Shown one piece after another: positions 45,618 to 57,167 of a DNA stretch of 64,000 bases (within the stretch, counting starts at the first letter, position 1; every line of letters starts with the position of its first letter). Source of the DNA: Apostichopus japonicus (lineage: Eukaryota > Echinodermata > Holothuroidea > Aspidochirotida > Stichopodidae); the NCBI RefSeq assembly GCF_037975245.1, contig NC_092572.1, forward strand, positions 33,391,989 through 33,455,988, read 5' to 3'. The notes under the pieces are model-generated. The model searched no databases, was not told the DNA's origin, and was given only the letters and a program-made list of their open reading frames with translations. A program made the position numbers and the translations under genes.

Positions 45618-46179
45618 CTAGATAGCGTAGCATAGTTCTAACTAGAAGTTGTAGGCTACATAGCGTAGTACTCACCTCTTCAATCAAAGTCTTTTCTGTA
45701 CCATTCTACTTGATCAAAGGGCCGAGACACAAATAAGGGCATTTAATTCCAATTTTAACTTGTTAGCGACCAAATCTTTAGACCAAGGCAAAGTGTTTAC
45801 AACGCTGTAGTGCATCAGATTCACGATCGCCGGGCTTCGCTGGTCGCGCCGGAACTGAAATACGCGGGTTTTTCTTCTAGGGAGAGTGCACGCTGAGAGA
45901 TCGGCACAATTTGAACGTTCAGATCAGAATTAAACTTCTCAAACTGACCTATTTTGATGAATACTGCATCAAATTGGTTAATTCGACCACTAAATATGGT
46001 ATAAATGATCCAGCTAAGGCTCTTAAAATATTAAAACAATCATCAAACGTAAAAATTATGTTTAATTTGCGTGCATGGCTAAGGTGAATCACGCTACTTG
46101 AGAGGGAAATAGTTACGTAATATACAAGCTCACTTTCCAAACTAATAACCTTGAATGGTGCAGAGACGGCCAGTGTCCA

Positions 46180-46730
46180 TCAGTGAACGTCCGTGCTACT
46201 AAAGGGCGGATTCTCACATGTGTTCAGGGTCGTCCAACCGTTCTGCTCGGGGACTTCGATCGGCAGCAACGCGTCTCGGCCATCGGGATCGTTATACAAT
46301 TCTTCTGCAAGGGGCTTAATTGATAGGGGAAAACACCGATATTATCTTCATCACCCTCGAAAACTATTTCCTCCTCTTCTTCTTCAAGAAAATAGTTTTC
46401 GTCAAAGCTTACGAATGTCCTGAGAGGTGAAGTCCTATTTCCTCGGAATCGGAAGAAGACATTTCCAATTGATGATAAGAGTGTTGTGGTTACATGTAGT
46501 AAACTGTGTAACGCCGTATTGGTAAACAGCGGGGAGTCGGCTTTGGCTGAAATGGTTCCTTTGATGACGTCAGATGAACTGCGGTGGGCAGCCTTGCTTC
46601 CTTTACAGCGAATTTCTGGCGTTTGAAGCCGTATTTACGGAAATTTGTGCATGGGTGGTGTTGTAGTAATGTAGAAAAACCATTCCAAGACATGAATTTT
46701 TTGTTAGGGTAAATGGTCGTTTCCAAACAT
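46180..46730 (-). other. remnant of a coding repeat family
   Basis: The minus strand has an acidic stretch (Leu-Glu-Glu-Glu-Glu-Glu-Glu-Ile-Val-Phe) around 46370 and Cys-Glu-Asn-Pro-Pro-Phe-Ser-Ser-Thr-Asp-Val at about 46183-46218, matched on the plus strand at 39249-39280. A second minus-strand frame (46726-46490) is Lys/Pro-rich. Several stops break it. I cannot name the domain. Confidence 0.4.
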
Positions 46731-47430
46731 AACGGTCATGTGATCCAAGGTCAACAAAGGTCAATTATGGGTCAATCACTCAATCTCTAAACTGATCAAG
46801 ATTGTCCATGGTTGACCCCTGTGCGAACTTTATGCGCAAAGTTATCAGAGGTCTTGGTTTTGAGAGGTGGACCTCTGTTGACCTCACATGACCTTGGAAT
46901 AGCGTCTCCAGTGACTTGAATTAGTTTTTTTAAGTTGAATATTTGAATTTGTGTGGCCATATATTAAATGTTCATGGGGTGACTCCTGTGCAACCAAAGT
47001 TATTAAGTACAGTTAGGATAATTCTGCAAGTTCTTATAAACAAATCTAACAAAAGTCAACAAATTCTCAAAAGGACCAATCTTTGATTTGTGATATTTAT
47101 GGCAATAATATCGTGTGTGTACATTCAACCCTGGAATAACAATTTTAGGATAGTGCTTCTAAAATCCTTATAAGCAAGGAACCTCTTGTTTAGTAATTAG
47201 ATGAATCCTGCTTTCATGAAGGTCAAAGGTCAGAAATGGGAAATTCTTTTTAAAATGATACAGTATGAAAGAGAAACATGGATGGGTCTCACTGTAGTCT
47301 AGCACATGAATATCCCTCAATTGATTAGGTGAACTCTTTACTTTTCGATCGTGGTCATAGGTCATATGAGGTCAGCAGGGACAAAATATGTGAAAGCCTT
47401 GTAATTTTAAGCAATATCTTGATTGACAAC
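46720..47430. repeat. copies of the AGGTCA interspersed repeat
   Basis: AGGTCAACAAAGGTCA at about 46748 and AGGTCATATGAGGTCA at about 47358 are pairs of half-sites 10 bp apart. Surrounding phrases (AACGGTCATGTGATCC, GTTGACCCCTGTGCGAACTTTATGCG) match units of the 35-38 kb array. Confidence 0.75.
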
Positions 47431-49330
47431 CAGCTATTTCATCAAACCCTTTATGTAGTTTGCCATTTTGGTGTCTCATTCAGTTCCTATGCTGAAAGCA
47501 TCAGGAACCTATATTATCAAGTTTGTTTGCACTGTAGGTGTATTTGTGTGGGTGTATTTCTGTGTCTGCATGTGATGCCTAAACACCAAAAAAATGTCAA
47601 GACTCCAGCCAGTTAGATTTGGTGTATACCAAGCAACAATGTTTCTTAAACTTTACACATGCAGTTTACAATGCCATCTAGCCAGAGTTTGAAATGGGAG
47701 TCCGATGACCCCCTGAAAAATGGGTCTCAGACACAGTATTGTCTACCCTATGGATAACTTATTTGGGTTAGGGGTTAGATGCAAAATGTGTCTATCATTT
47801 CCAACATTCTAACCGCATTGTGCAGTTTAAGATTTCACGTTTTTGAACAGACTTTGTCTACAGCCCTGCACATACACCAAAGCAACTTGGAGGACATTCT
47901 AGGTTAGTTTTGTTAGACAATGACAGACAATGGCTACAGTTCAGTCCCCTGTACACACATCAAAGCATGTTTACTGTAGATAACATCCAACAGTACCGAA
48001 ACCTTAATAAATTTGTAAACATCACAAATCTGCAGTGTAGACTATGTACACTTAACAACAAAGCCCTATACATCTCAATACCTCTATGTATTAAGATAAA
48101 TTTATGGAATACTTGACAGCATCATGGTGTTTTGCTTCTTCTGCCAAATTGCTTGAGCAATGCTTTTGAAATATTTTCTCTTGGTTCTACATGGAAATGT
48201 TTACAAAAGGTAATAATTTTAAAGGTAATAAGCCTTAAAGCATTTCAGCTACAAATTACGAGGCAATTATGGCTTAATTTGATGCATTAATCATCTGTGG
48301 TTACATCTCATCTGATAGAAGGTTACATCTAGGTGTCAACCACAGTTTTGCGGTAACCACCAGACCTGCTGGTTCCAGAAATGTTTGCAGGCATAGGCCG
48401 TAAAGCAATAAACAAAGGATGTTAGGCATCTAAAGTTTAGAGAGCTCTGTGCACACGTGACCAGTAATACCACTAGTAGCCCGGAAGTGTCTTACAGTTT
48501 CCTCCTGATCTAGCAGTTAAGCCTTGATTTGACAATGGAGTTAGAAAAGTCTAAACAGCTTAGATTGAACTGTTGCAAAGATATTGTTTGCTTGAAAGTA
48601 CTGTATATTATACAATTGTGAAATCATGTCAAGTTTGAAAGGTGTTCTTTCAGTGAGCAGATAGCTAGTGCTCTTTTAACGATATTTTGTTTGTTGGAAT
48701 TGGCTTTAAAGCCCTGTACATAATGAGGGATATATATATATATATATATATTGTTTGTCCTTAAGTCATTCTGTAAAGTAGAATAGATCAGTAATTACTT
48801 TTGCACATTACACTGTTTACATTGAAATTTCTGTTAACAAGTATACCCTAAATAATGTACACCTACAATAACTTTCTTATCTGATCCACTGAACATCAAA
48901 GAGTGAGCACATCAGTAGTATTGAGTTTCTGCAGCCTTCCTCAAGAGGTCATAGGTCAGTTCACATAAATACCAAATAAGATTTTAGTAACAAATGCGAA
49001 CACATACAGTTAACTTTAGATGTGGTTTGTAGATTTTCTTACCTTCATTAGAATATATTTGATATATATCCCATTAAGCCGATCAGAGGTCAATACCTAC
49101 AGTAGCTGCTTTGACTTCATTTAGTGTGTGGATCTTCTGTGCGAGTAACCAGAATTTTACTCTCTTCTGTGGAGCTCAAGAAAAGTTCAAGTCTCAGACA
49201 AGCTGTTGGTTACATCACAAACATCACGTTTCAGAAATCTTCTGACCAAGCCTAATCTAAAATGACAGTTATTGAAGTGATAAGTTGGCAAAGAATAACT
49301 AACTCGTTGGATTGATTGTTGTATCTCTCT
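47430..49330. other. no gene seen upstream of the NLR exons
   Basis: AT-rich sequence with a (TA)n tract at about 48730-48752. The start exon of the NLR-like gene should lie here or further upstream, but I could not identify an ATG exon with good borders and matching phase. Confidence 0.45.
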
Positions 49331-49337
49331 TCCAAAG

Positions 49338-49608
49338 GCATCCATTTTCAGCTTCAGCTATCTGAAAGAAAAACTTTCTTCAAAGCTAACCCAAACTGAC
49401 TGTGGGAAGTTAGGCCGCTACTTTTCACTACCACCCGATCAAGTGAAGACCATTATTAAAAGACCCTCGTACTCCAAGAATATTCTGCTTGCCCTTGAAG
49501 AGAGAGGATTCATACAACCTTCAAATGTGAATCGATTAACTGATGCACTAACTGAGCTGAAGATCAACCATACTCACTTATTAACAGAGACGTACATGAA
49601 GCTGAGAG
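49338..49608 (+). CDS. NLR-like gene: first death-effector-like exon
   Basis: The exon ends at AGAG|GTAGGC (phase 1). Its start is most simply after TCTCTTCCAAAG (49338, phase 0); acceptors after TTTTCAG (49352) or TTCAG (49358) are alternatives in phase 2. It encodes about 90 residues in a six-helix death-fold pattern: Tyr-Leu-Lys-Glu-Lys-Leu, Leu-Gly-Arg-Tyr-Phe, then Leu-Leu-Ala-Leu-Glu-Glu-Arg-Gly-Phe-Ile, and Leu-Thr-Asp-Ala-Leu. The Leu-Glu-Glu-Arg-Gly-X-Ile-X-X-X-Asn segment is typical of helices 4-5 of death-effector domains. These bind like domains in adaptors or caspases. Death or CARD folds cannot be fully excluded. Confidence 0.75.
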
Positions 49609-49968
49609 GTAGGCCCCTATCACTAGTTGTAATTGTGTATCTTGCTTCACCTTTTGTACTTCCAAAATGCACTTACCAGCCATACCCCTGCCCCCAACTT
49701 GTCCTAGGCCTATCCCCCTTCCCCACCCTACCCTCCAGAAAGATCCCACTTTAAGTATTGATACATAACTCAGGTGGTGAATTATTCTAGATGCTGGCAA
49801 CCAAAATGTACACACCACAACATAATACATATGTACATTTGTACAAGTGAGCAAAAGTCACCCTATGCCATGATGTTGATTATGCATTTATCAGTGTGCC
49901 TGTTCGTATTTGTGGATATTTTAACAAATCTCGAAACTTAATTTAATGTTTCACCTTAAACATTTCAG

Positions 49969-50268
49969 ATCAAGAGACCGAATACGATAGATTCCTCGCC
50001 GGCCTCTCTGCTCATTTGACATTTTCCATAACAGTGAAACTGTGTGATAACTTTGAAGTTACTGATAAGTACAAGAACACAGTTATCTCCAGTCAAAATC
50101 CAGGACTCTCCTTCCTCCTGATAATTGATGAGATGGGTATCATTAATCCTTCTGATGTCAGCAAATTAGAGACACCTTTAGAGGAATATCGTCTTCTCCA
50201 GGCAGTAGCTAAGATACACGAATACCAGTCCTGGGTACTTTCTGACGAAACTATGCCACGAGATGAAG
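49969..50268 (+). CDS. NLR-like gene: second death-effector-like exon
   Basis: Borders are AACATTTCAG|AT and GAAG|GTATTG, both phase 1, so the exon is symmetric and joins in frame to its neighbours. It encodes about 100 residues of the same type as the previous exon: Tyr-Asp-Arg-Phe-Leu-Ala-Gly-Leu, a central Lys-Leu-Cys-Asp-Asn, then Phe-Leu-Leu-Ile-Ile-Asp-Glu-Met-Gly-Ile-Ile-Asn-Pro-Ser-Asp-Val and Leu-Leu-Gln-Ala-Val. Two such domains in tandem recall the arrangement in caspase-8 and FLIP, here placed ahead of a NACHT domain. The exon probably arose by duplication of the previous one or of a common ancestor. Confidence 0.78.
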
Positions 50269-50419
50269 GTATTGTAAATTCATGTGTATATAACAAACGT
50301 TTATATTCCACTGGTACAAGTATCATGCCAGTTATAAGGAACATTCATGGCTTAAGACTTCATAGCTCAAAAACAGTTAAATACACAAACTGCAATTTTT
50401 ATCTAAACATACTGTATTA

Positions 50420-51010
50420 TGTGTGGATTACAGGATATTTTAGGGGATTAATGAAGATAAAATATAATATATCATATATTTTATATTTTATATATAATAT
50501 AATTAGATATAATATTTATATATCATATATTTTAGGGATATAATGAATATATCTTATGGGTCAATCCATGCCAAATCAACAGTGGCCTCCACGTCGACCT
50601 TCTCAGAATCGCCTGATATTGATATATACGGTCTTGCCATATTTCTCAAAGGATGAAATTGGGCAAAAACTTTTGAAAAGATTTTTGTTGCTAGGATACG
50701 GCCCCGCCTAGCAATCAAATCCAGATTGCATTTTCGACCAATTTGCAATTTCGATCATTTTCGACCCAAAAATCTTTTGATGTGGCATGGATTGACCCTT
50801 ATATTTATACCTTATATCTTATATACTATTTATATCTTATATATATGATATATTTATATCTTATATAATATATATATTTATATATATATATTTACACACA
50901 TATTTAAATATATATATATATTTTTTTCATATCTCATATAATATATCTTATATAATATATTTATATAAATAAGGGATATAATAAATATATAAATATATAT
51001 ATATACGGAT
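50420..51010. repeat. AT-rich simple sequence in the intron
   Basis: Long imperfect runs of ATATAATATAT and TTATATAT surround an inserted MITE (50558-50798). Nothing coding is present. Confidence 0.8.
50558..50798. mobile_element. 241-bp MITE with 24-bp terminal inverted repeats
   Basis: The left end GGGTCAATCCATGCCAAATCAA is mirrored by the right end TTGATGTGGCATGGATTGACCC with one mismatch. A TTAT flanks both sides, suggesting a short AT-rich target duplication. There is no coding frame. The superfamily is not assigned because AT-rich flanks make the duplication length uncertain. Confidence 0.8.
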
Positions 51011-51869
51011 ATTTTAGGGATAGAATGAAGACTGAGATGTCAAAATGTGTTTTGAACTAAAGCACATTGATGCAACTCCCAGCTTCATAGCATTGTATGT
51101 TCTAGAGATATATAATAATGCAGGTTTTCACTTTAGTATGATGAGTGCATTGTTCTACTGTGTTATCTGTGATGTCATACAGTGACTATACCAACAGCTC
51201 TTTCTCCTGTAAAATTAAAGTTATGATATTAGTCCTTTGGAAATGATTTAGTCGTGTCCCAGGAAGCTGCCGTTTGCAGTGTGCTCAAATGACTTCACAA
51301 TTAAGCAATGCTCCTAATTATGGAGGAGACCTACTTGATCAGTGACAAATAAATAAGGACAGTATCAATTCTTTCCATTTATGACAGCAATCATTGTGCA
51401 ATGCTTGTCTCTAAATAAAAGAAAATTAATCTTTAAATTTGGATTTTTCAATAGTGGTACGTTTAGTCTTTGAAAATAAATTGCAGATAGAGAACAGTGT
51501 CTGATGTTATGAATGAAATATTATAACATCTGCGTTTCCAATTGTTTCAAGTCTGGATGTATGACACTTTTTTTTTATCATTGCTGTTTGTATTACTGAT
51601 TAACTTTTAAACTGACTAGCTTGTTTGAGCAATGACAGTGTCTAAGTTTGTGTTAGGAGTGAGTTTCCTTTACATATGAAGATTGTACTACTGTAGTTGT
51701 TAATTAATGTTACCAAAGATACAGTGTTACGAGATTGCCCAAACTATTGATATCAACAGCACATTGTTTTTTAGTATGGTAGATATTCTTTATATTGTCA
51801 TAAATTGTAAAACGTTTTAACTTGTTTCAATAGAAATTGAAATGTGCTTTCTGTTTCCTTGTTTTAAAG

Positions 51870-53596
51870 ACAAAGAGAGCTTATTCCTGAAATGCTTACA
51901 ACAGAAGATGAAGAGTTGGTTTGAAGCCATGACTCCTGTCCCCTGGATGAAGTCTTGTCAATGGAAATCTAATGATCTCTTTATAGCCAGCCGCTTAGTC
52001 TTAACAAATTCTGGTTCAAAAATATCTAGCAGAGAAGTTGACCGAAAATGTAAGCTGCACTACCGAGATATCTTTACTGATGAAAGACTAAAAGTAGAGA
52101 CTCGAATCATTCTGGAAGGACAGCCAGGCTCCGGCAAGACAATGCTCTCCTCTCAGTTAGCCTATGACTGGTGTTGTGGAAAGCTTATGAATATCCCCTT
52201 GGTCATCTATCTGCCCTTGAAAATTGTTGATGACATGACCATCATTCAAGCTATCAAGAGGTTTTACATGCGTAAAGGCATTCCCATCACAGAAGAGGAT
52301 ATTGAGTCTATGCTAAACAGTGGTAAGAATAAAGTCTACCTCATATTGGATGGGTTAGAAGAATACAATGGTGGAACCCAAGATGGAAGTCCCTCAGAAG
52401 TCATGAGAGTAATGACAAAGGAGAAACTGTCAAACTGCATTGTTATAATCACAGCTAGGACAGACTATGCCAAGCATCTACCTCCAGGTCCAATGTTAAA
52501 GATAGGAAGCTTTGGTGAGGATGAGAGGGATGAATACATTGAAAAAGTCTACTCTGATGATGTCAAAAGGCAAGAAGAAGTAAAGGAAATGATTGATAAT
52601 GTTCCATTTATTCTTGATCTTTGTAATGTTCCACTGCTCTTTGTGTTGTTAGTACATAGCATTGATAGATTAGGAAAATTACAAGAGGGTCAACTTGACA
52701 GGGTTACTCCTTTCGTGAAGGCCATTGTAGATATTCTGTGTCCTGTGCAGGATGAGGAAGACAACCACAGTCATTTGTTTGACCAGAAATCATATATTAC
52801 ATTAGAGGAACTTGCATTTAATGGCCTCTGTAAAGGAAATCAACAATTGTTTTGGCAGAAAGACTTTGTAGATAGAAGTGTCACTAATAGCAAAGCATGG
52901 ATAGTTTCTGGGATACTTCTTGTTGAGGAAGGAACTCCATTTAATTCCACTGATAGGAATCTTCAGACTGACTCAGCCAATGGAACTCCCCAGACTGATT
53001 CCATCATTGATGAGTCACTGAACACATATAATGTTACTTCAGAGATAAAAAGAGGGGTATCCCCTGATCCTGATCTCTCAGCATCTGTCAGTCAATCAGA
53101 GAGTAAACCAATATTGGAATCGCAAGAGAAGAAATCAAAACCTTTACAGAAAGGAAAAGCTGCAAAATACGTCTCTTTACAGGTTAAATTCCTTCATAAG
53201 TTAATCCAAGAGTGGTTTGCAGCACAGTATTTAGCTCTCCTGTTCTGGGGTCACAAATCAAATGAACACCAATTGTTCAGAAAACACCTGGCTAACATAG
53301 ACCCAGCTGATCTCCATTATATCTTGCGCTTCACTTGTCACATCTGTCCACCCAGCTTTCATTTCATTGCCACTTTTCTAATGAGAGACTTAAAAACAGG
53401 AGATGGTGAGATTCCTGATTACATCATGAACTGTATCTGCCTCTGTTTTGCTGAGTATGATGGTTACAAAGGACATAAGTTCAAACAAATTGTCACAGAG
53501 ATCTGTAGAAGAGAATCCGTCAACTTCAGCTCTGGAGATAGTCGACTGCTGCTGAGGTCAAAGGTTTCTATGCTCACCTTTGCTTCAAGATCAAAG
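51870..53596 (+). CDS. NLR-like gene: large NACHT exon
   Basis: A 1727-nt exon runs from CTTGTTTTAAAG|AC (phase 1) to TCAAAG|GTAAAG (phase 0). It carries a complete NACHT ATPase. The Walker A is Gly-Gln-Pro-Gly-Ser-Gly-Lys-Thr (52118-52141), preceded by Ile-Ile-Leu-Glu. The Walker B is Val-Tyr-Leu-Ile-Leu-Asp-Gly-Leu-Glu-Glu (about 52334). A sensor-1-like Ile-Ile-Thr-Ala-Arg (about 52448) and a late His-Lys-Leu-Ile-Gln-Glu-Trp-Phe-Ala-Ala-Gln-Tyr-Leu (about 53195), typical of the NLR winged-helix/superhelical region, follow. A Ser/Thr/Asp-rich insert lies at about 52930-53160. NACHT domains bind ATP and assemble signalling oligomers in the cytosol, often in immune sensing. Neighbouring death-fold exons support an NLR role. 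Confidence 0.93.
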
Positions 53597-53710
53597 GTAA
53601 AGTGTGAATACAACTTTCTTAGTTCAAATAAACAGCAAACCTCTGCTTATATCCCGATATCAGTGAGACACAATCTGAAGTGTGCATGAATACAACTTTC
53701 AATTTTCCAG

Positions 53711-53780
53711 TGTCGAGTACAGCATCAATCTGTAGGATACAAACCTCAAGGTGTATATTTTCACCAATTTGTGCTAAAAC
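53711..53780 (+). CDS. NLR-like gene: small exon after NACHT
   Basis: It begins after a good acceptor (CAATTTTCCAG) in phase 0, matching the NACHT exon, and ends at a strong donor (AAAC|GTAAGTAAA) in phase 1. It encodes 23 residues with Phe-His-Gln-Phe-Val-Leu-Lys near the end. No domain is recognisable on its own; it likely continues the helical region after NACHT. Confidence 0.65.
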
Positions 53781-54321
53781 GTAAGTAAATGTAGTATATT
53801 AAGATATTGATAGTTTAAGTTTATAAATGTACCTCTTGAAATGTAGTTCTCAATCCAGAGAACAAATTTGATCTTTAGTACAAGATCGACCTAATGTACT
53901 CATTCTGGTTATATCAGAATTAAATATGAATATACAGTAGCAGATCATTCTGGGATGTGTGAATCATTTTCAATACAACATTATCATACGCTGAACCATC
54001 TATTTAATATACACGATCAGTGTATCGTAAAGTACACATTTCATCAATGGTATTAAAGAAAGGTTGGCTATTAATCAATCCTTAGTGTTGTTTTAGGATA
54101 TTGTGATGCATGAGAAAACTTATAGCTGATTTTGTGCACTACATGACACATATTACAATTTTCATATCTTCAATAGCACACAAAATTAATCTTAATGTCT
54201 CTCCTAATTTTTTTAGGTTTATGTTTTCCACTTGTTATTGTTGAGTACTGATTTCAGGTTGACATACTACAATATCTGTGAAATATTCTCCAGATTCCAA
54301 TCAAATGTCTGAAGCTTTCAG

Positions 54322-54496
54322 ATGTTGTGGAAAAAATTACAGAAGGAGCCCTGATTCTGAAGGCTGATGTCTCGCTGGGAGTTTTGAATACCCTGAGGGC
54401 TATTGAAGTGAATCGGTGGGACCAGAAGCTGATTGAACAAGATTATGAAGATCTCATTAAATTCATTATCAACAATGAAAAGGTTGAAGTAGCACG
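54322..54496 (+). CDS. NLR-like gene: helical post-NACHT exon
   Basis: The coding frame is open from 54294 to the donor CACG|GTGAGG at 54496. An acceptor at 54293 (ATTCTCCAG) would be phase 0 and does not fit the previous exon. The acceptor CTTTCAG before 54322 is phase 1 and does. I prefer the latter. The ~58 residues are predicted helical by composition (Val-Val-Glu-Lys-Ile-Thr-Glu, Gly-Val-Leu-Asn-Thr-Leu-Arg, Glu-Asp-Leu-Ile-Lys-Phe-Ile), as in the segment linking NACHT to a repeat region. Leucine-rich repeats are not evident. Confidence 0.68.
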
Positions 54497-55379
54497 GTGA
54501 GGACTAATTCAAAGTTGGCAAACCAAACTAAAGCTTTCGTTCTATGTGATATTGAAAATAAGGATCATTGGAATGTGTGATGTATAGAGCTAATAGAAGA
54601 ACATTCAGCAGAAATATCTCCAAGCATTTGATACTTATGAACAATGGGGAACCATGTAAAAAGTTTGTCTTTCCCACTGCGTCAGTACTTTTTCTGACAG
54701 TCTGGTACATCGAGATTACCTAGTCATAATTTACTCCACTCCTTGCTTACCTGTCTCCCCACAGGCTTAGCTCATTCTCATTCGACCATGTCTAGGGAAA
54801 ACTGGTAACCTTATATGCACTCTTCCACCCATGATGCTTAGAAGTATTATCGTGGACAAAGCATCATTTGTCTTTTTGATCTGCATATTATTAAGTTTAA
54901 GTATCATTATATCAGTATTCATTGTCTTAAAATTTCCAGTTAAAGCTCTACTCTTAATTGGTAAGCTCAACTGCTCTCATTTTGATGAAAGCTCATTAAA
55001 AATCTAGGTTCACCAGTTCCAAAACTGAAAACCTTGTAACAAGCCTACTTAACAGTTATAGTATCTGTAAAATGTACACTAGGTTAATAGGTGCCCCCTA
55101 CTTAACATGAGATCAAAGGTCATTTGAGGTCAGCAATATGAAAATCTTGTGTAAATAGGTGATTCCAAGAGTTGGTCTCAATTCTCTTTTTAAAAAATAC
55201 AATACTTATCATAATATATAATTGTAGAAAACTAAGCATTTTCCTGAAAATTAAGGGCCTATGCCCTCTATGTAATTCTTTCTATGTTAATTTATCTAAC
55301 AATTATATTTGTTTCTTTTTCTTAATAAAAATCTGCAAAGTGGGAGATATTTTATCGTATATTTTACTTTTTTTCTCAG

Positions 55380-55456
55380 TTTACTATTACCAAGTCCACC
55401 GGTAGCTGTAAAAGATGAAAAAGATCTGAAACACTTACAATCCCGAAACATTTCAG
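55380..55456 (+). CDS. NLR-like gene: small exon
   Basis: Acceptor TTTTTTTCTCAG, phase 2, matches the previous exon and completes an Arg codon; donor TTCAG|GTAACA leaves phase 1. The 26 residues start Leu-Leu-Leu-Pro-Ser-Pro-Pro-Val and continue Lys/Asp-rich. No domain seen. Confidence 0.6.
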
Positions 55457-55956
55457 GTAACATGTATTCCATTTCATGAATAACAAGAGCTTGGTAATTA
55501 GATGTAACATATATTCCTCTGTTGTGATACAATATCTAAATCTGACATATTTGTTAAGCTGTTTCAATCTAGTCCTGCTTCTGCGTAGTGGTAAGAAACG
55601 CAGCTCTCTCAAGCATGTTGAAAAAATGTAACTTAAGGCTTTTAGCCCGCAAAATGGTACTAATTGTATCAACAGTTAAGCGAGATCGATTATGATAATA
55701 GCTTGGAAAAACTGACATCCGAAAACTTCGTTTCATACAGAACTTAACAGTGATAACAATCATCACAAGGAAGTGTGAAGACAGCAATTCAAGAAGGTGT
55801 TATATTTTTGTGTGTGAGTGTGGAGCTGTAAAGTAGATTGAACATGATCAGCTGAGTAAAATAAATTACTACAGTGAAATGGATTATGCACAGTTAATTA
55901 ACTGTATTAGTGCTCTATTTGTTCAGGAGGGAGGAAATGTTTTAAATTATATTAGT

Positions 55957-56899
55957 CAGGGTTGGCTGGTTTTTAAACCGCCCGGTTAAAACCTGGTTTA
56001 AACCAGGGGGTTTTGACCACCTAAAAGTGGTCAAAACTGTTCAAAACTAATTTTGTGCATAAACTGACATATTTGTCAACCCAATAAGAGATTTTCATCT
56101 ACAGCAAGTATCTAAACCAAGTAGGCCCCTATCAAGCAATATTTAAAGGACACATGTGGAATACAGATATACAGTATTATTAAAGAGTAGGCCTACTGAC
56201 ACATATATAAATTGAAGAACTTTTATTTCCATGAAACAACTCCAATTTACAGTCTAAAGTTAAACTAAAGTTAAACAATTGAACTTGGAACAACTAATTT
56301 ACTAATTTCTGTTGATTATCAGTACAGGGCAATTTTGTTAACAGGTATAAACCCCCTATTGGCAAAAAAAAAATGAAATTTGGTCAAAAGGTACAATTGG
56401 TGTCGGATGTAGAGTACTGTACATCTCAAAAAATGCCAACTTTAAAACATCTGTTTCTCAACACTTGTTCCCAATTGAGCTACTTAACTTGCTTTTCTGT
56501 TTTGTGGTTGAGAGAATAAATATCTAGAGTAGTACTGTAGGCCTGGCCTAGTACGGTGTACATCATAAGAACATTAAAGTTGAGGCATAGCCTAGTCGGA
56601 ACAAACATGTGACATCTTCATCAGCTTCACATTTTTGTATATAATTTCATACTGATTCTTGGGAAGAGAAACAACCAAATGGAAAGAATACCTTAGAACA
56701 GATATTATGAACACTCCAATGTTGCATTGTACTTCACACTACTCAAGATCGTCTGCAGAACTTTGTCGGGGGCTTACGAATAATTTTGACCGGCTTTGAC
56801 CGAGTTTTGACCGGCTAAAACCTAGTTTTGACCGGTTTAAACCAGGTTTAAACCGCTTTGTGGTCAAAACAGGTTTTGACCGGTCAAAACCCAACCCTG
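55957..56899. mobile_element. 943-bp hAT-type non-autonomous element
   Basis: The element begins CAGGGTTGG and ends CCAACCCTG. It is flanked by the perfect 8-bp repeat ATATTAGT (55949-55956 and 56900-56907). CAGGG ends and 8-bp duplications are typical of hAT elements. Both subterminal regions are packed with TTTTGACC/GGTCAAAA and GGTTTAAACC motifs in both orientations, which may be transposase-binding repeats. There is no transposase frame. It lies in the intron between two NLR exons. Confidence 0.9.
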
Positions 56900-57105
56900 A
56901 TATTAGTGCAAAACGTTGTGGTAATCACTATGTTGATCGAGATGCAATTTATATGATAAGAATTAGTGCCACTATAACCTGTAACTTTGAAATGTTTTTT
57001 TATCCTCAAAACAGAGAAATGTGGCAACGTATACAAAAATGTGTTCAATAAAATATTCCATGTGACAGTGGCTGAGTGTCTTATTGTTATCTATTTTCAT
57101 TTCAG

Positions 57106-57167
57106 TTGAATGGATCATTGGAGCAAACCTAATTCACACATTAAATTTGACAACTGGAAAATGGATG
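57106..57167 (+). CDS. NLR-like gene: small exon
   Basis: Acceptor TTTTCATTTCAG in phase 1 matches the exon ending at 55456; donor GATG|GTGAGA leaves phase 0. It adds Val-Glu-Trp-Ile-Ile-Gly-Ala-Asn-Leu-Ile-His and a Gly-Lys-Trp-Met end. The hydrophobic pattern suggests a folded region; no family is recognised. Confidence 0.6.

Noticed and set aside
45830-46420. A P2X7-tail-like Zn-binding coding repeat on the minus strand
   Set aside because: A Pro-Tyr-Gln motif after an acidic stretch is suggestive, but the expected Cys-rich core is not readable.
46193-46423. A 76-residue plus-strand open frame
   Set aside because: It is antisense to the broken coding-repeat remnant and has no motif or splice context.
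54294-54496. Starting the post-NACHT exon at the acceptor before 54294
   Set aside because: The acceptor is good but gives phase 0, which clashes with the strong phase-1 donor at 53780; starting at 54322 restores agreement. RNA data would decide.
56860-57051. A 63-residue plus-strand frame
   Set aside because: It starts inside the end of the hAT-type element and runs into its flank, so it is not a gene.
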